A DNA stretch of 64,000 nt, taken from assembly GCA_019429005.1 (NCBI GenBank), contig JAHYJR010000002.1, positions 40,752 to 104,751 of the forward strand. The letters run 5' to 3'. Origin of the DNA: Nanobdellati archaeon. GTDB lineage: Archaea > EX4484-52 > GLR71. Shown here piece after piece: positions 1 to 10,055 of the stretch. The notes beneath the pieces are model-generated. The model made no database searches. It was not told the DNA's origin and was given only the letters and a program-made list of their open reading frames with translations. A program made the position numbers and the translations under genes. Numbering within the stretch: the stretch's first letter is position 1; each line of letters begins with the position of its first letter.

Positions 1-2
1 TT

Positions 3-185
3 GTAAGAAAGAAAGACTGTGAAGTTAATAAACATAATTTTGAATATGATAGTAATACTAAAATGACCACATATAAGTTCATAAATTCAGATAAAAAATC
101 CACACCAATACAAATTTCAAGATATTTTCACACAAAAAATTCCATTTCTGATCATCTAAAAACTGCAGGTTTCAATATAGAATAA
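3..185 (+). CDS. C-terminal end of a CDS cut by the window edge, possibly a SAM-dependent methyltransferase
   Basis: Open frame from the window edge: VRKKDCEVNKHNFEYDS...PIQISRYFHTKNSISDHLKTAGFNIE*. The ending resembles methyltransferase C-termini (RYF...L.TAGF). Weak. Confidence 0.4.
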   Translation, partial: VRKKDCEVNKHNFEYDSNTKMTTYKFINSDKKSTPIQISRYFHTKNSISDHLKTAGFNIE

Positions 186-304
186 ATTAGAAAATATAAA
201 GAACAATTATTTAGTGATTATTTGAGAACTATACCTTCTCAAAAAAAATCATCAATAATTTAATTGCTGGCTAAAAAATAATCCGATAAACAACAAAACA
301 AAAA

Positions 305-2743
305 TCACATATCAAATCCAAGTTTGATATCATAACCATTGCATTCTATATCACAATCATCTTTAAACTCAAGAGTTTCAGCTTTAACTGTATTTTGTAT
401 ATCTTCAGATACAGTATCAATCAAATCTTTTAGTTCATCACTACAAGAGATTCTTATCTTTTTTATAGGCTGATTCATAGACACATTTTGTATTGACTTG
501 TATTTTCTTACAGCCCCAATTATGGAACAAGCTATATCACCAGATTTTTCAGATGTTTTATCAATAAGATCTTTTTCAATTTCAGGCCAAGCAGTTATAT
601 GCACACTTTCAGATTTTTCGTTTTCTTTGAAAAATATCTGATAAATCTCTTCAGAAATATAGGGTGTAATTGGTGCAATCAATTTAACACACGCAAGAAG
701 AACTTTGTAAAGTGTATAATGTGCTGATTCTTTTGAACCTTTAGGATATTTATCAGGATTATATAATCTATCTTTTGCAATCTCAAGATAGTTATCACAT
801 AAATCTTGCCAGAAAAAGTTCTCAAACGCTCTTTTTGACTTTGAATATTGATATTCATCAAAAGCTTCAGTACACGTCTTAATTGTATCTGTCATCTTTG
901 AAAGTATCCATTTATCAATAGTATTGGTTACCTTAATTTTTTTAGGTTTATAATCTTCAAGATGTATAAATGCAAACTTAGACGCATTCCACATCTTTGT
1001 TACAAACTTGAGACCTGTTTTGATATCTTTCTCTTGATAAGACATATCATCTCCAAGCTTAGATTCAGATGCCCAGAAACGTAACGCATCAGCAGGATAC
1101 TTTTGAAGGACTGTAGATGGTTCAATTACATTTCCTTTTGATTTTGACATTTTTTTTCCGTGTGAATCTAGTGCAAATCCACTTATCATAGTATTTTTCC
1201 AAGGTATGTTATTTTCATGGAACATACTTTTTACAACAGTATTGAATAGCCATAATGTTATTATATCATGTGCTTGAGTTCGCAGGTCCATAGGGAATAA
1301 TTTTTTCATAGCATCTTTATCATCAATAAGACCTATTGCAATCTGTGGTGTAAGTGTTGAAGTTGCCCATGTGTTCATCACATCACGATCAGGTTCAAAA
1401 TCGGAGCTACCACATTTACATTTGTTTTTAGGTTTATCTGTTAAGGGATCAACAGGTAATTGACTTTCATCTGCTACGTTTATTTCTCCACATTTTTTAC
1501 AGTACCATACGGGGAAGGGTATACCAAAACTTCTTTGCATAGATATACACCAATCCCATTGAAGACCATTAATCCAATTATCATATCTTGTTCGCATATA
1601 TTCTGGATACCAATTTATCTTTTTTCCAGCATCAATAAATTCTTTTTTAAGATCAAGATATTTGATAAACCATTGGCTTGTCTTTAATATTTCAATTTCA
1701 GTATCACATCTTTCATGTACATTAACACTATGTGTTATCTTTTTAGAACTTTTGAGTATTCCCGCTTTCTCAAGGTCTTCAATTATAATTTTTCTAGCTT
1801 CTTTTATTTGCATACCTTCATATTTTCCAGCAATTTTAGTCATTTTTCCATCTTTAGTTATTGCAACCCTAAGTGGAAGTTTATGAGCCTTAAACCATTC
1901 AATATCAGTCTGGTCACCAAAAGTACAGCACATAACAAGACCTGTACCTTTTTCAGGATCAACACGTTCATCAAGTAAAACAGTCACATCATGTCCAAAT
2001 ATAGGTACTTTAGCTGTGGTGCCTTCAAGTTTTTTATATCGTTTATCATCAGGATGTGCAAAAAGTGCAACGCAAGCAGGAAGTAATTCAGGTCGTGTTG
2101 TGCTTATTATAGCATCTTTACCATCTTTAAGGGTAAATGCAAGATCATTAAAACTACTATCAAGTTCCTTATCTTGAAGCTCAATCTGTGCAATTGCAGT
2201 CTGACATGTAGGACACCATATATAAGGTGCTTCCATTCGATATTCTCGTCCCATTTTATAAAGATCAATAAAAGATTTCTGTGATATTTTTTGCGAATGT
2301 AAATCTATTGTAGAATAAGAAAGTGACCAATCTGCAGATATACCTATATTTTTCCAACCTTGTATAAAAGCATCACGAAGTTCATTGATTGTTGAATGAC
2401 AAAGTTTTACAAAATCACCTCTTTCCATTTTAGAGGATTTTACATTTTTCATTTTTTCAACAAGTTTTGCTGTAGGAAGTCCATTATCATCTGTTCCAAA
2501 AGGGAAAAATACACTAAAACCTCTCATTCTTTTGTATCTTGCGATAAAATCCATTTGTGAAAAAGAGAATGCATGACCCATATGCATATTTCCAGACATT
2601 GTAGGTGGTGGAGAATCAATTGAATATATCTTTTTTGAATTTATATCAAATTTATATATCTCTTTTTTATTCCATTTATCATTGATTCTATTTTCAGCAT
2701 CTTGCCATTCATATTTATTAGGAATTTCTCGCATAAATATCAC
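305..2743 (-). CDS. valS: Valyl-tRNA synthetase
   Basis: HIGH-like HMGH in PPPTMSGNMHMGHAFS, KMSKS motif, CPTC and CKKC...CKC zinc motifs. True start is probably the internal ATG (MREIPNKYEW), preceded by GTGAT. Confidence 0.95.
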   Translation of the reverse strand: MIFMREIPNKYEWQDAENRINDKWNKKEIYKFDINSKKIYSIDSPPPTMSGNMHMGHAFSFSQMDFIARYKRMRGFSVFFPFGTDDNGLPTAKLVEKMKNVKSSKMERGDFVKLCHSTINELRDAFIQGWKNIGISADWSLSYSTIDLHSQKISQKSFIDLYKMGREYRMEAPYIWCPTCQTAIAQIELQDKELDSSFNDLAFTLKDGKDAIISTTRPELLPACVALFAHPDDKRYKKLEGTTAKVPIFGHDVTVLLDERVDPEKGTGLVMCCTFGDQTDIEWFKAHKLPLRVAITKDGKMTKIAGKYEGMQIKEARKIIIEDLEKAGILKSSKKITHSVNVHERCDTEIEILKTSQWFIKYLDLKKEFIDAGKKINWYPEYMRTRYDNWINGLQWDWCISMQRSFGIPFPVWYCKKCGEINVADESQLPVDPLTDKPKNKCKCGSSDFEPDRDVMNTWATSTLTPQIAIGLIDDKDAMKKLFPMDLRTQAHDIITLWLFNTVVKSMFHENNIPWKNTMISGFALDSHGKKMSKSKGNVIEPSTVLQKYPADALRFWASESKLGDDMSYQEKDIKTGLKFVTKMWNASKFAFIHLEDYKPKKIKVTNTIDKWILSKMTDTIKTCTEAFDEYQYSKSKRAFENFFWQDLCDNYLEIAKDRLYNPDKYPKGSKESAHYTLYKVLLACVKLIAPITPYISEEIYQIFFKENEKSESVHITAWPEIEKDLIDKTSEKSGDIACSIIGAVRKYKSIQNVSMNQPIKKIRISCSDELKDLIDTVSEDIQNTVKAETLEFKDDCDIECNGYDIKLGFDM

Positions 2744-2807
2744 GTTTTATAATTTTTAGATATTTAATCATATAAATCTACTTATTTTTTTGTGTTTTAT
2801 AGAAAGA

Positions 2808-2830
2808 TATTTAAACGCTTGGTTTAAATA
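2808..2830. promoter_or_regulatory. Perfect inverted repeat TATTTAAAC-GCTTG-GTTTAAATA overlapping TATA-like sequence, candidate operator
   Basis: 9-bp arms read directly. It lies in the divergent intergenic region between valS and a winged-helix regulator. Confidence 0.55.
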
Positions 2831-2849
2831 ACTATTATGTAGTGATATC

Positions 2850-3869
2850 ATGACATATTTATATCCTAGTTATGGAGAATCCCTTGATTTTCCAACAGAT
2901 TTTGATGATAGATTAGATATTGTCTTATCAATTATAAATACAGAATCAAAATCTGCAATTCATGGATTTTGTTTAGATAATATTCCCAAAACAAAAGCTG
3001 AAATAAGAAATATTGCAAAAGATTATATGACAAACACTTCATCACTTCCAGACCCATCAACATTTGGAGAATATTGTAATTTTTTCTTTGAAAAAGGATC
3101 AGTTTCTAAAAGTAATATTTATTCAAAACCTAAAAAACAACCTAAGAATAAATTTAAATTATCTGAAGAAGGTTATAAATATATCAAACCATTATCACAA
3201 TTTTCACTTAAATATGCCGTTGATAATAATCTTAGTATGCAAGATATTTTTGGACAGACAAGTTCTAAAGGCTCTGGAAGCAGTCCATTTTATACTGGAA
3301 TAATATTGCTTGAACTTAATCAAAAGGATAATATAAGTATTCATGACATAAAAAATAATGTTAAAGTATATACAATTAATATAAGTAAACATCTTAAACG
3401 TCTTGAAAATTGTGGTTTTGTTGACTATGAATCTGTTTTTTCAGAAACATCAAATTGGTCTGAACAAGATATTAAAGCAAAATATATACCTTGCGAAATA
3501 CAATCAAATGTAATATTAACAGATAAAGGTCGCCAATTTATTGAAGAGTATCTTAAACCAGTATATCAATTCATAAGTGATTCGGATTACGATATTGTTA
3601 ATGATACAATTAAGGACATAGACCCTTATGCATATATTTCAAAAGGTTTCGAATTATATAAAAAGGCATCACCAAGATCTAAAGCTGAATCTTGTGAAAC
3701 AATCCAAAATAAAATTCTTGAAATTTTAAAAAATGGCGAAGTTAGAAAAAAGGATATCGATTCAATTCTAGAAAAAAAAGACACATCAAAATATCTTAAA
3801 CCCTTATTTGAGAATGGTATTCTCAACAAACGAAAATCAGGACTTGCTGTATTTTATTCTATTTTATAA
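2850..3869 (+). CDS. Predicted winged-helix transcriptional regulator, possibly two wHTH domains
   Basis: Pattern ISIHDIKNNVKVYTINISKHLKRLENCGFVDYES...VILTDKGRQFIEEYL plus a C-terminal RKKDIDSILEKKDTSKYLKPLFENGILNKRKSG module. SD-like GTGAT 3 nt before ATG. Confidence 0.6.
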   Translation: MTYLYPSYGESLDFPTDFDDRLDIVLSIINTESKSAIHGFCLDNIPKTKAEIRNIAKDYMTNTSSLPDPSTFGEYCNFFFEKGSVSKSNIYSKPKKQPKNKFKLSEEGYKYIKPLSQFSLKYAVDNNLSMQDIFGQTSSKGSGSSPFYTGIILLELNQKDNISIHDIKNNVKVYTINISKHLKRLENCGFVDYESVFSETSNWSEQDIKAKYIPCEIQSNVILTDKGRQFIEEYLKPVYQFISDSDYDIVNDTIKDIDPYAYISKGFELYKKASPRSKAESCETIQNKILEILKNGEVRKKDIDSILEKKDTSKYLKPLFENGILNKRKSGLAVFYSIL

Positions 3870-3907
3870 AATTAAAATACAATTTTAAAATAAAAATAAC
3901 AAAAAAT

Positions 3908-5050
3908 CTAAAACAAAATAAATGCTAAAGACACGATACCTGCGACAGAAAAACCAAAAAATATCTTTAGTATTGCATCTGATACAAGAAGGGTACATGC
4001 TAAAAATATAACTTTCCCTAGATTCATTGAAAATTCTTTAAATACTATAAATTCATCAGGATTTTTCTTATTTGCTTCATCAAAACTTACAGCAACAAAA
4101 GGAAGATCAATTAATACAATAATCAGACCACCTAAAAAGCTTAATATAAAATAATCAATTGTACCTTTTGAGAAAATTCTGACAAACCATAATATACCGA
4201 AAAGTAAACCGCCATAACGTATAAGTTTAAATTTATCCATGTTATCCGATTTTTTACCAATATAAAATGTAAATGCAATTATTCCAAGACTTGTTATAGT
4301 ATGAGATAACCCCATTCCAATTGTGCTTCCTTGAAGTCCCCAATATATGAAAATTGGCCAAAATAAATAACTAACTAGCGATTTGATACCATGAAACATA
4401 AAATATATTAAATATTTAAAATTATTTTTAAATTTCAACATTTTTTTAAATGAAAAATTAACATGAGTTTTTGTATCTTTTGTGAAAAATAAAGGTATAA
4501 TTGATATACAAACAAATACTGTTGTTGTTATAAAAAGTATATTAAAACCAAAAACAAGTGCGATTAGACCTCCAATTGTAGGACCTGCAAGCGATGCAAT
4601 TTGTGGTATGGAAAACAGTTTACTTGTTTGTGTTCCTCTATGTAATTTATTACTATGTTTAGCAAATATTGAATTTATTGAATTCCAATATAATGATGCA
4701 CTACCTCCACCAATTAATGCAAGTAAATATATTGATATTGAATATGTTTCTATAAAATTTAAACCAAGTAAAAATGTAATAAGGAATGGCACTCTTAACA
4801 TAATTATATGTTTAAAACCAATCTTGTTTGCAAGTGTTGCAGCAAATGGTGATACAAAACCAAGAGTACCTTCAAAAACAATAAAGAACATAATAACTTC
4901 ATTAAAAGAATAACCTAGTTTAAGAAGATATATCGGTATAAATACAGATACGAGAGATAATGCAAAGCTTTGTATTGATAAGTTCATGTATACCTCCGAA
5001 AGCTCATTCTTAAGTATATGAATCTTATGAAAATGATAATGTCTATGCAT
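3908..5050 (-). CDS. MFS-type transporter
   Basis: About 10-12 hydrophobic segments. MFS-like spacing and N-terminal half (SIQSFALSLVSVFIPIYLLKLGYSFNEV). Confidence 0.75.
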   Translation of the reverse strand: MHRHYHFHKIHILKNELSEVYMNLSIQSFALSLVSVFIPIYLLKLGYSFNEVIMFFIVFEGTLGFVSPFAATLANKIGFKHIIMLRVPFLITFLLGLNFIETYSISIYLLALIGGGSASLYWNSINSIFAKHSNKLHRGTQTSKLFSIPQIASLAGPTIGGLIALVFGFNILFITTTVFVCISIIPLFFTKDTKTHVNFSFKKMLKFKNNFKYLIYFMFHGIKSLVSYLFWPIFIYWGLQGSTIGMGLSHTITSLGIIAFTFYIGKKSDNMDKFKLIRYGGLLFGILWFVRIFSKGTIDYFILSFLGGLIIVLIDLPFVAVSFDEANKKNPDEFIVFKEFSMNLGKVIFLACTLLVSDAILKIFFGFSVAGIVSLAFILF

Positions 5051-5131
5051 ATTATCAGTATATTTAATCTAGTTTATATATTTTCGTGATGTTCCCTATT
5101 TAAAACGATAATTTTATAACCCTTAAAATAT

Positions 5132-5671
5132 ATTAAATATTATATAAAACAAAGAGCGTTAATACTAGTAGATTTTGAAAATGAATGGATTAATAAAAAT
5201 TCAGATTATTTTGTTGGAGATATTTCAAAAGTTATTGAAAAGACAAATAAGCTTATTGATTTTTGTAGAAAAAACAATTATAAAATAATATTCATTGCAC
5301 ATATTGAAAAAGATTCAAATAATGTATTTGCAGAAAATTCTGAAAACATAAAAATTATTAACGAAATCAAAAGACACGATACCGATGTATTAATTAAAAA
5401 ATATAAAATTATTCCATTTTTTAAGACGTCTCTTGAAGAAGAACTTCAAAGTATTAATGAAATTATTGTTTGTGGGATCTTAACAAATTTATGTGTTAGA
5501 AGTCTTATTCAAGATGCATATGATAGAGATTTTGAAATAAAAGTAATTAAAGATTGTTGTGTCGCTTTTGATGACAAAACACAAGAATTTACATTTAAAG
5601 ATTTAAAGGATACAAGAGAAGAAATCGAATTCATAGATTTGAATGATTATATTGAATTCAATTTAAATTAG
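5132..5671 (+). CDS. Isochorismatase/cysteine hydrolase family protein with non-canonical start (ATT 5132 or ATA 5144). Not in the ORF track
   Basis: Open frame reads ...KQRALILVDFENEWINKNSDYF...IIVCGILTNLCVRSLIQDAYDRDFEIKVIKDCCVAF...*. Family motif ILVDFENEW...CGILTNLCV. No ATG/GTG/TTG in the expected N-terminal region. Confidence 0.6.
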   Translation: MKYYIKQRALILVDFENEWINKNSDYFVGDISKVIEKTNKLIDFCRKNNYKIIFIAHIEKDSNNVFAENSENIKIINEIKRHDTDVLIKKYKIIPFFKTSLEEELQSINEIIVCGILTNLCVRSLIQDAYDRDFEIKVIKDCCVAFDDKTQEFTFKDLKDTREEIEFIDLNDYIEFNLN

Positions 5672-5764
5672 TTATTTTAACAATGTATTATCAGTCAAAT
5701 AATATGATTTTTTTAAAATAATTAAAATAGAAAACTATTTATTACACCTAGGTCAATTTAGATT

Positions 5765-6094
5765 ATGCACCGTCTGAATATATATCCAAAAGAGCTTAAT
5801 AAAAAGTCGAAGATTATAATTACATCTTTAATTATATTTTGTATATTATTAATTATAGTCTCTTTATATACATCAGGTAACATAAAAACGTTATTTTGTG
5901 AAAACGAAAAAGTACTTATAATAAATAGTAATGGCGGAACATTCGGCACACTTCTTGGAGAAGACAAAAATCATGTATTTCCAAATGGTGCTGTCGGCGG
6001 TTATAATATAATTTCACAGACTGGAGAAAACACATGGGTCATTTCAAGTACAGTAGATGGTTTTGCTCGTAAAGAAACAAGATGTATAAACTGA
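5765..6094 (+). CDS. Small protein with one N-terminal transmembrane helix, unknown function
   Basis: KKSKIIITSLIIFCILLIIVSLY hydrophobic helix followed by a soluble domain. Confidence 0.5.
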   Translation: MHRLNIYPKELNKKSKIIITSLIIFCILLIIVSLYTSGNIKTLFCENEKVLIINSNGGTFGTLLGEDKNHVFPNGAVGGYNIISQTGENTWVISSTVDGFARKETRCIN

Positions 6095-6216
6095 TAAGAT
6101 GTATAAACTGATTTGAGTATATATATTTTTGTTTTTAGTATTTCTCATTTTCTAATATATTTTTTCTAATATATTATAAATCTTATTTTTTTATAAATCA
6201 ATCTTTTTTTAAAATT

Positions 6217-6402
6217 TTATTTCATTTTTCGTGACACATAAAATATAATCACAGTTATAACAAAATAAATCAGCATATAATACAATATAGTACTTGTGCA
6301 TAACTGATCTTGTAGCTTTAAAAGGGTTAATATATAAGTTAAAGAAACTGCAAAAAGTATATATCCTATAACCTGTTTTTGTTTAATTTTTTTTATTATC
6401 AT
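6217..6402 (-). CDS. Small two-TM membrane protein, unknown
   Basis: 61 aa with two hydrophobic segments. Weak support. Confidence 0.35.
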   Translation of the reverse strand: MIIKKIKQKQVIGYILFAVSLTYILTLLKLQDQLCTSTILYYMLIYFVITVIIFYVSRKMK

Positions 6403-6415
6403 AAATAATCAGTTT

Positions 6416-6688
6416 CTAACAATATTTTCCTTTAATCTCTTCAAGCTTAACATACCATTCATTAACATCAAGTCGTTTCACATCAGGACCATGCAATAAT
6501 TCACCAGTTATAAGTTTGTTAAGAAGATATGGTGTTGCACATTTATCACAATCCGTATGACCTGCAAATTCACAGTAACTTTGTTGTTTCCATAGATTTA
6601 TGCAAAATTCAAGTTCAGAAACAAGTGTAGCTTTTGAAATATTTTCTTTATCATTTGAAACAGAGTCATAATTTTCCATAATAATCAC
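6416..6688 (-). CDS. Small Cys-containing protein, unknown function
   Basis: C..CxxC pattern (CEFAGHTDCDKCATPYLL). True start is probably the internal ATG (MENYDSV) behind GTGATTATT. Confidence 0.5.
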   Translation of the reverse strand: MIIMENYDSVSNDKENISKATLVSELEFCINLWKQQSYCEFAGHTDCDKCATPYLLNKLITGELLHGPDVKRLDVNEWYVKLEEIKGKYC

Positions 6689-6729
6689 AGAATATCATTA
6701 ATCTTAAATATTAATAACCTTATTGATTT

Positions 6730-7407
6730 TTAAAAAAAACATCGCATAAATTCTTTTTCCCAATCATCAAGATCATCATCTCCAATTTCATTTGAGACTT
6801 CTCGCTTTGCACGCGTTGTTTCTTTGTATTCTTTACGCCAATGATATGCAAAAAGACCACCTACAAAAAATCCGGTAAGATGTGCTACATGTCCAATATT
6901 GCTTGGCGTGAAAAGCCCAACAACATCAAAAACAATCCATAACCCCGCAAAAAAAGCCATAGGCAATGGAACACCACCCCAATATATCATCATCTTAGGC
7001 CTTAAAACACCAAGAATACCGATAACACCCATAATTGCACCAGATGCTCCAAGCGACATAGAATTAGGATAAGCGTAAATACTTGCTATAGCGGAAGTTA
7101 TACCTGCTATAAAATAAAGATGTAAAAATTTTCGTGAATCTATAACACGTTCAAGTATAAAACCAAACCATGCAAGTGCAAACATGTTATATACAAGATG
7201 TTCAATATCTGCATGCAAAAACATTGATGTGATAAGAGTCCATGGTGCAGATAATACATTTTCGGGATTTAAAGCAAATATTGGTACTATCCAAGGCGCA
7301 ACAGTTTCAATAAAAAAAATAATAAAATTAATAGCAACTAAAATCAATGAATAATAACCATGATATTCTTGTGTTTTCTTTTTAGTTGACATAGAAATAT
7401 ATTGCAT
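6730..7407 (-). CDS. Rhomboid family intramembrane serine protease
   Basis: Multi-TM with GASGAIMG catalytic Ser motif, HADIEHLVYNM and HVAHLTGFFVGG. Confidence 0.9.
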   Translation of the reverse strand: MQYISMSTKKKTQEYHGYYSLILVAINFIIFFIETVAPWIVPIFALNPENVLSAPWTLITSMFLHADIEHLVYNMFALAWFGFILERVIDSRKFLHLYFIAGITSAIASIYAYPNSMSLGASGAIMGVIGILGVLRPKMMIYWGGVPLPMAFFAGLWIVFDVVGLFTPSNIGHVAHLTGFFVGGLFAYHWRKEYKETTRAKREVSNEIGDDDLDDWEKEFMRCFF

Positions 7408-7434
7408 CTATTATTTTTATGTTTGTTTGTGTTT

Positions 7435-8217
7435 TTAAAGACCTTTCATTATCTCGCGAATATCTGTTATTATAGTTGATGGTTTCTCATCACCAACAGC
7501 ATTTTCTATTTTTTCCATATTTGCATTATCATGAACAAGAACGCCCGTAAATAACCCACTTATATTTCCAAGTTTTATATCTGTACTTATATTGCTTCCA
7601 ATAAGTATTGTATCTTCAGGAAATAAAAAAATATCATTTAATATACGCTCTTTCATATACCCTGAAGGTGAACCGAGTAATTGAATATTCTTACCAGTAA
7701 AGGTTTTAACGGCTGTAGAAAATGGTAATGCACCCGGATAAATCTCATCACCGACAGACCATCTACTATCAAGACCTGTTGTATAAAGTTTTGCTCCAGC
7801 GTCAACAAGATCGTATATTTTTTTAAGTTTCCAATAAGTAAAATTTCTATCAGTCCCAATAAGAACATGTTTTGCATCATCTTTTATTGAAATACCATAT
7901 TTGTTAAGTTCTTTTATTAAACCAGATTCACCGACAACATAAACTTCATCAATATTATTTTCTTCAAAATATTTTGCACATACATACCCTGTACTGATAA
8001 TTTCTTTTTCACCTGTTTTTATGCCTAATTTTGTTAATCTCTGTGCAATCTGTTCACGAGTACTTATAGAATTACTAGTAATATAATATATTTTTTTGCC
8101 ACGATTTTTTAATGTAGAAATAACCCTATTTACATGAGGGTAAAGCTCATTCCATTTCCATATAGTGTCATCTAAACTAAATATAAATGTTTTTATATTT
8201 GAATAATTAGTAATCAT
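7435..8217 (-). CDS. HAD superfamily hydrolase, IIA-type (NagD/phosphoglycolate phosphatase-like)
   Basis: FSLDDTIWKWNELYPHVNRVISTLKNRGKKIYYITSNS (motifs I and II) and DTILIGSNISTDIKLGNISGL (motif IV). Motif I second Asp reads SLDDT. Confidence 0.8.
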   Translation of the reverse strand: MITNYSNIKTFIFSLDDTIWKWNELYPHVNRVISTLKNRGKKIYYITSNSISTREQIAQRLTKLGIKTGEKEIISTGYVCAKYFEENNIDEVYVVGESGLIKELNKYGISIKDDAKHVLIGTDRNFTYWKLKKIYDLVDAGAKLYTTGLDSRWSVGDEIYPGALPFSTAVKTFTGKNIQLLGSPSGYMKERILNDIFLFPEDTILIGSNISTDIKLGNISGLFTGVLVHDNANMEKIENAVGDEKPSTIITDIREIMKGL

Positions 8218-8348
8218 GATTATCTTTTTGTTTAAGAAATAATTTAAAAGTATTGTTACTGTTTAAAAACATTATATTAAATTCAATTTGATTTAAAAAA
8301 AAATATACACAAAAATTAATTTTTATAGTTTTTTAAAATAAGTCTGAA

Positions 8349-9092
8349 TTAAGGCCCTAAAACAGTTTTTATTTTATCTAAAAAAGCAACGTTAATCTTA
8401 AGTTTATGATTCACAGCATCATCATAAGTTGTTTGGATAATATCAAGAAGTTCATCTCGTGCTTCATTTAATACAAATTTATTATCCTGAATTAAATCTG
8501 CAGATTTCAGTGCTTTTATATATAAACCATTATTATAATAAAATAAAATTTCAGTAACAAAATTATTATCTCTCAGTATCTCATGGTCTCTAAGAATCTG
8601 TGTTCGATAAAAACCATATTTCAAATGTGTTAAAGCTGTTTCCAAATCAAGATTTTTTGATTCTTTATAATACCTATAATAATCTCTAGTTAATTTTGTT
8701 AAATGTTTTATTCGATCATTAAAAAAAGGTGCAATTTCTTTCTTTTTCCTGAATAATTTTTTTTTAGACACATATTTATAATTTAAACCTGGAAATATGA
8801 ATCTAATTACGTTTATAATACTATTTGTTCCAATTTCACAATTTATATAAGGCGCATAATCTGAATTCATGAAATAAACATCATCATTAACTTTTGAAAT
8901 GATTTCAGTATTGACCAACTTATTTAATATAGCTATATTTTTTTCTTCAACAATAAAATTGAATTCACAAAAATCTTTGAACATGTCATACATTTGAATT
9001 ACATTAAAACTTTTACCTGGTTTAATATCAGTCAAATTCATGACATAGATTGCTACATCTTTCTTAATTTCATAGTCGTTATCCAAAATCAC
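8349..9092 (-). CDS. Uncharacterised protein
   Basis: Intact 247-aa ORF with no family recognised. Confidence 0.45.
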   Translation of the reverse strand: MILDNDYEIKKDVAIYVMNLTDIKPGKSFNVIQMYDMFKDFCEFNFIVEEKNIAILNKLVNTEIISKVNDDVYFMNSDYAPYINCEIGTNSIINVIRFIFPGLNYKYVSKKKLFRKKKEIAPFFNDRIKHLTKLTRDYYRYYKESKNLDLETALTHLKYGFYRTQILRDHEILRDNNFVTEILFYYNNGLYIKALKSADLIQDNKFVLNEARDELLDIIQTTYDDAVNHKLKINVAFLDKIKTVLGP

Positions 9093-9246
9093 ACCATTTT
9101 AGTTTATTTAACATTATAATTTAGATTTCAATGTTTTTATTTGTTTTAATTGTGATAAAATGTCAAAATAGCTATATAATATGATATTTATAGTTTTATT
9201 AACAAAAATAATAACACAATATATAATCAGATTAAATGTGGCATTT

Positions 9247-9991
9247 ATGAAAGAAGTCATAAAATTGAAAAACCTTACAAAGGTTTACAATGTTCCAAGA
9301 AAAGGATTAAAAAGCACTTTATAAAAATGGAAAATGGAAAAATTCAAAACATAAAGAAAAAATATATTGATTCTAAATTAATTGAAGTTGAATATAGGGA
9401 TTGTAAAGATGAAACACTTTATGATAAAGTCTTATAAGATGTTGAAGTTATAACGAAAAATAATACACTTTTGATTTTAAAAGTCAAAGAGAAAAACGTT
9501 TCAGATGTAATTGGCAATATTTTCAAATCTCTGAAAGTGATTGATATCAAAATACAAGAACCCAAATTAGAAAATGTTGTAAAAAAGATTTACAAAAAGA
9601 AAAAGAATTCATAAGGTAACTATTTATGGGTTATGTGTCTAAGCATCTAAAAATATTCTAGAGAATTTGTGTGCTTAGTTTTAAAACAGTAATTGAATAT
9701 CGTGCTAATTTTTTTACTAGTTTAGTAGGTCAAATAACACACCTCTTAATCAAACTTCTATTCTGGAGTATTATATTTTTGAATATTCCCTCATTTGCAT
9801 GATTGCAATTAAAAGATATACTAATTTTATTCATCTTTTTTGAAATTTCAGAAATGATATTTAATTTTCTTCATGGTTTTTGTAATTTGCCTAATAAAAT
9901 TGTGAAAGGTGGATTATCGCACTATTTATTTTATCACGCTTTATCTGGAAACTTGGAGCAAAACGGTTTGAGTCACAAGGCGGTTAAATAA
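9247..9991 (+). pseudogene. Decayed ABC-2 type exporter (ATPase remnant plus permease remnant)
   Basis: Ordered fragments: MKEVIKLKNLTKVYNVPRKGL (ABC N-term); then MENGKIQNIKKKYIDSKLIEVEYRD...DVEVITKNNTLLILKVKEKNVSDVIGNIFKSLKVIDIKIQEPKLENVVKKIY (ABC-2 ATPase C-term) with the Walker/signature core missing; then SFKTVIEYRANFFTSLVGQITHLLIK...LKDILILFIFFEISEMIFN (ABC-2 permease). Several stops. Confidence 0.75.
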
Positions 9992-10055
9992 TCCATGACT
10001 TAATTCATAACCCAAATACAATAACAATATAAACAAATAAAACCAATCTTAATCT

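Noticed and set aside
679-1978. Several ORFs of 60-87 aa inside valS (679-861 and plus-strand 1460-1978)
   Set aside because: Shadow ORFs within a confident conserved gene, with no independent start context or family signal. The same applies to antisense ORFs inside uvrA, uvrC, gltX, hypE, hypF, macB-like, ppaC, prf1, elp3 and others.
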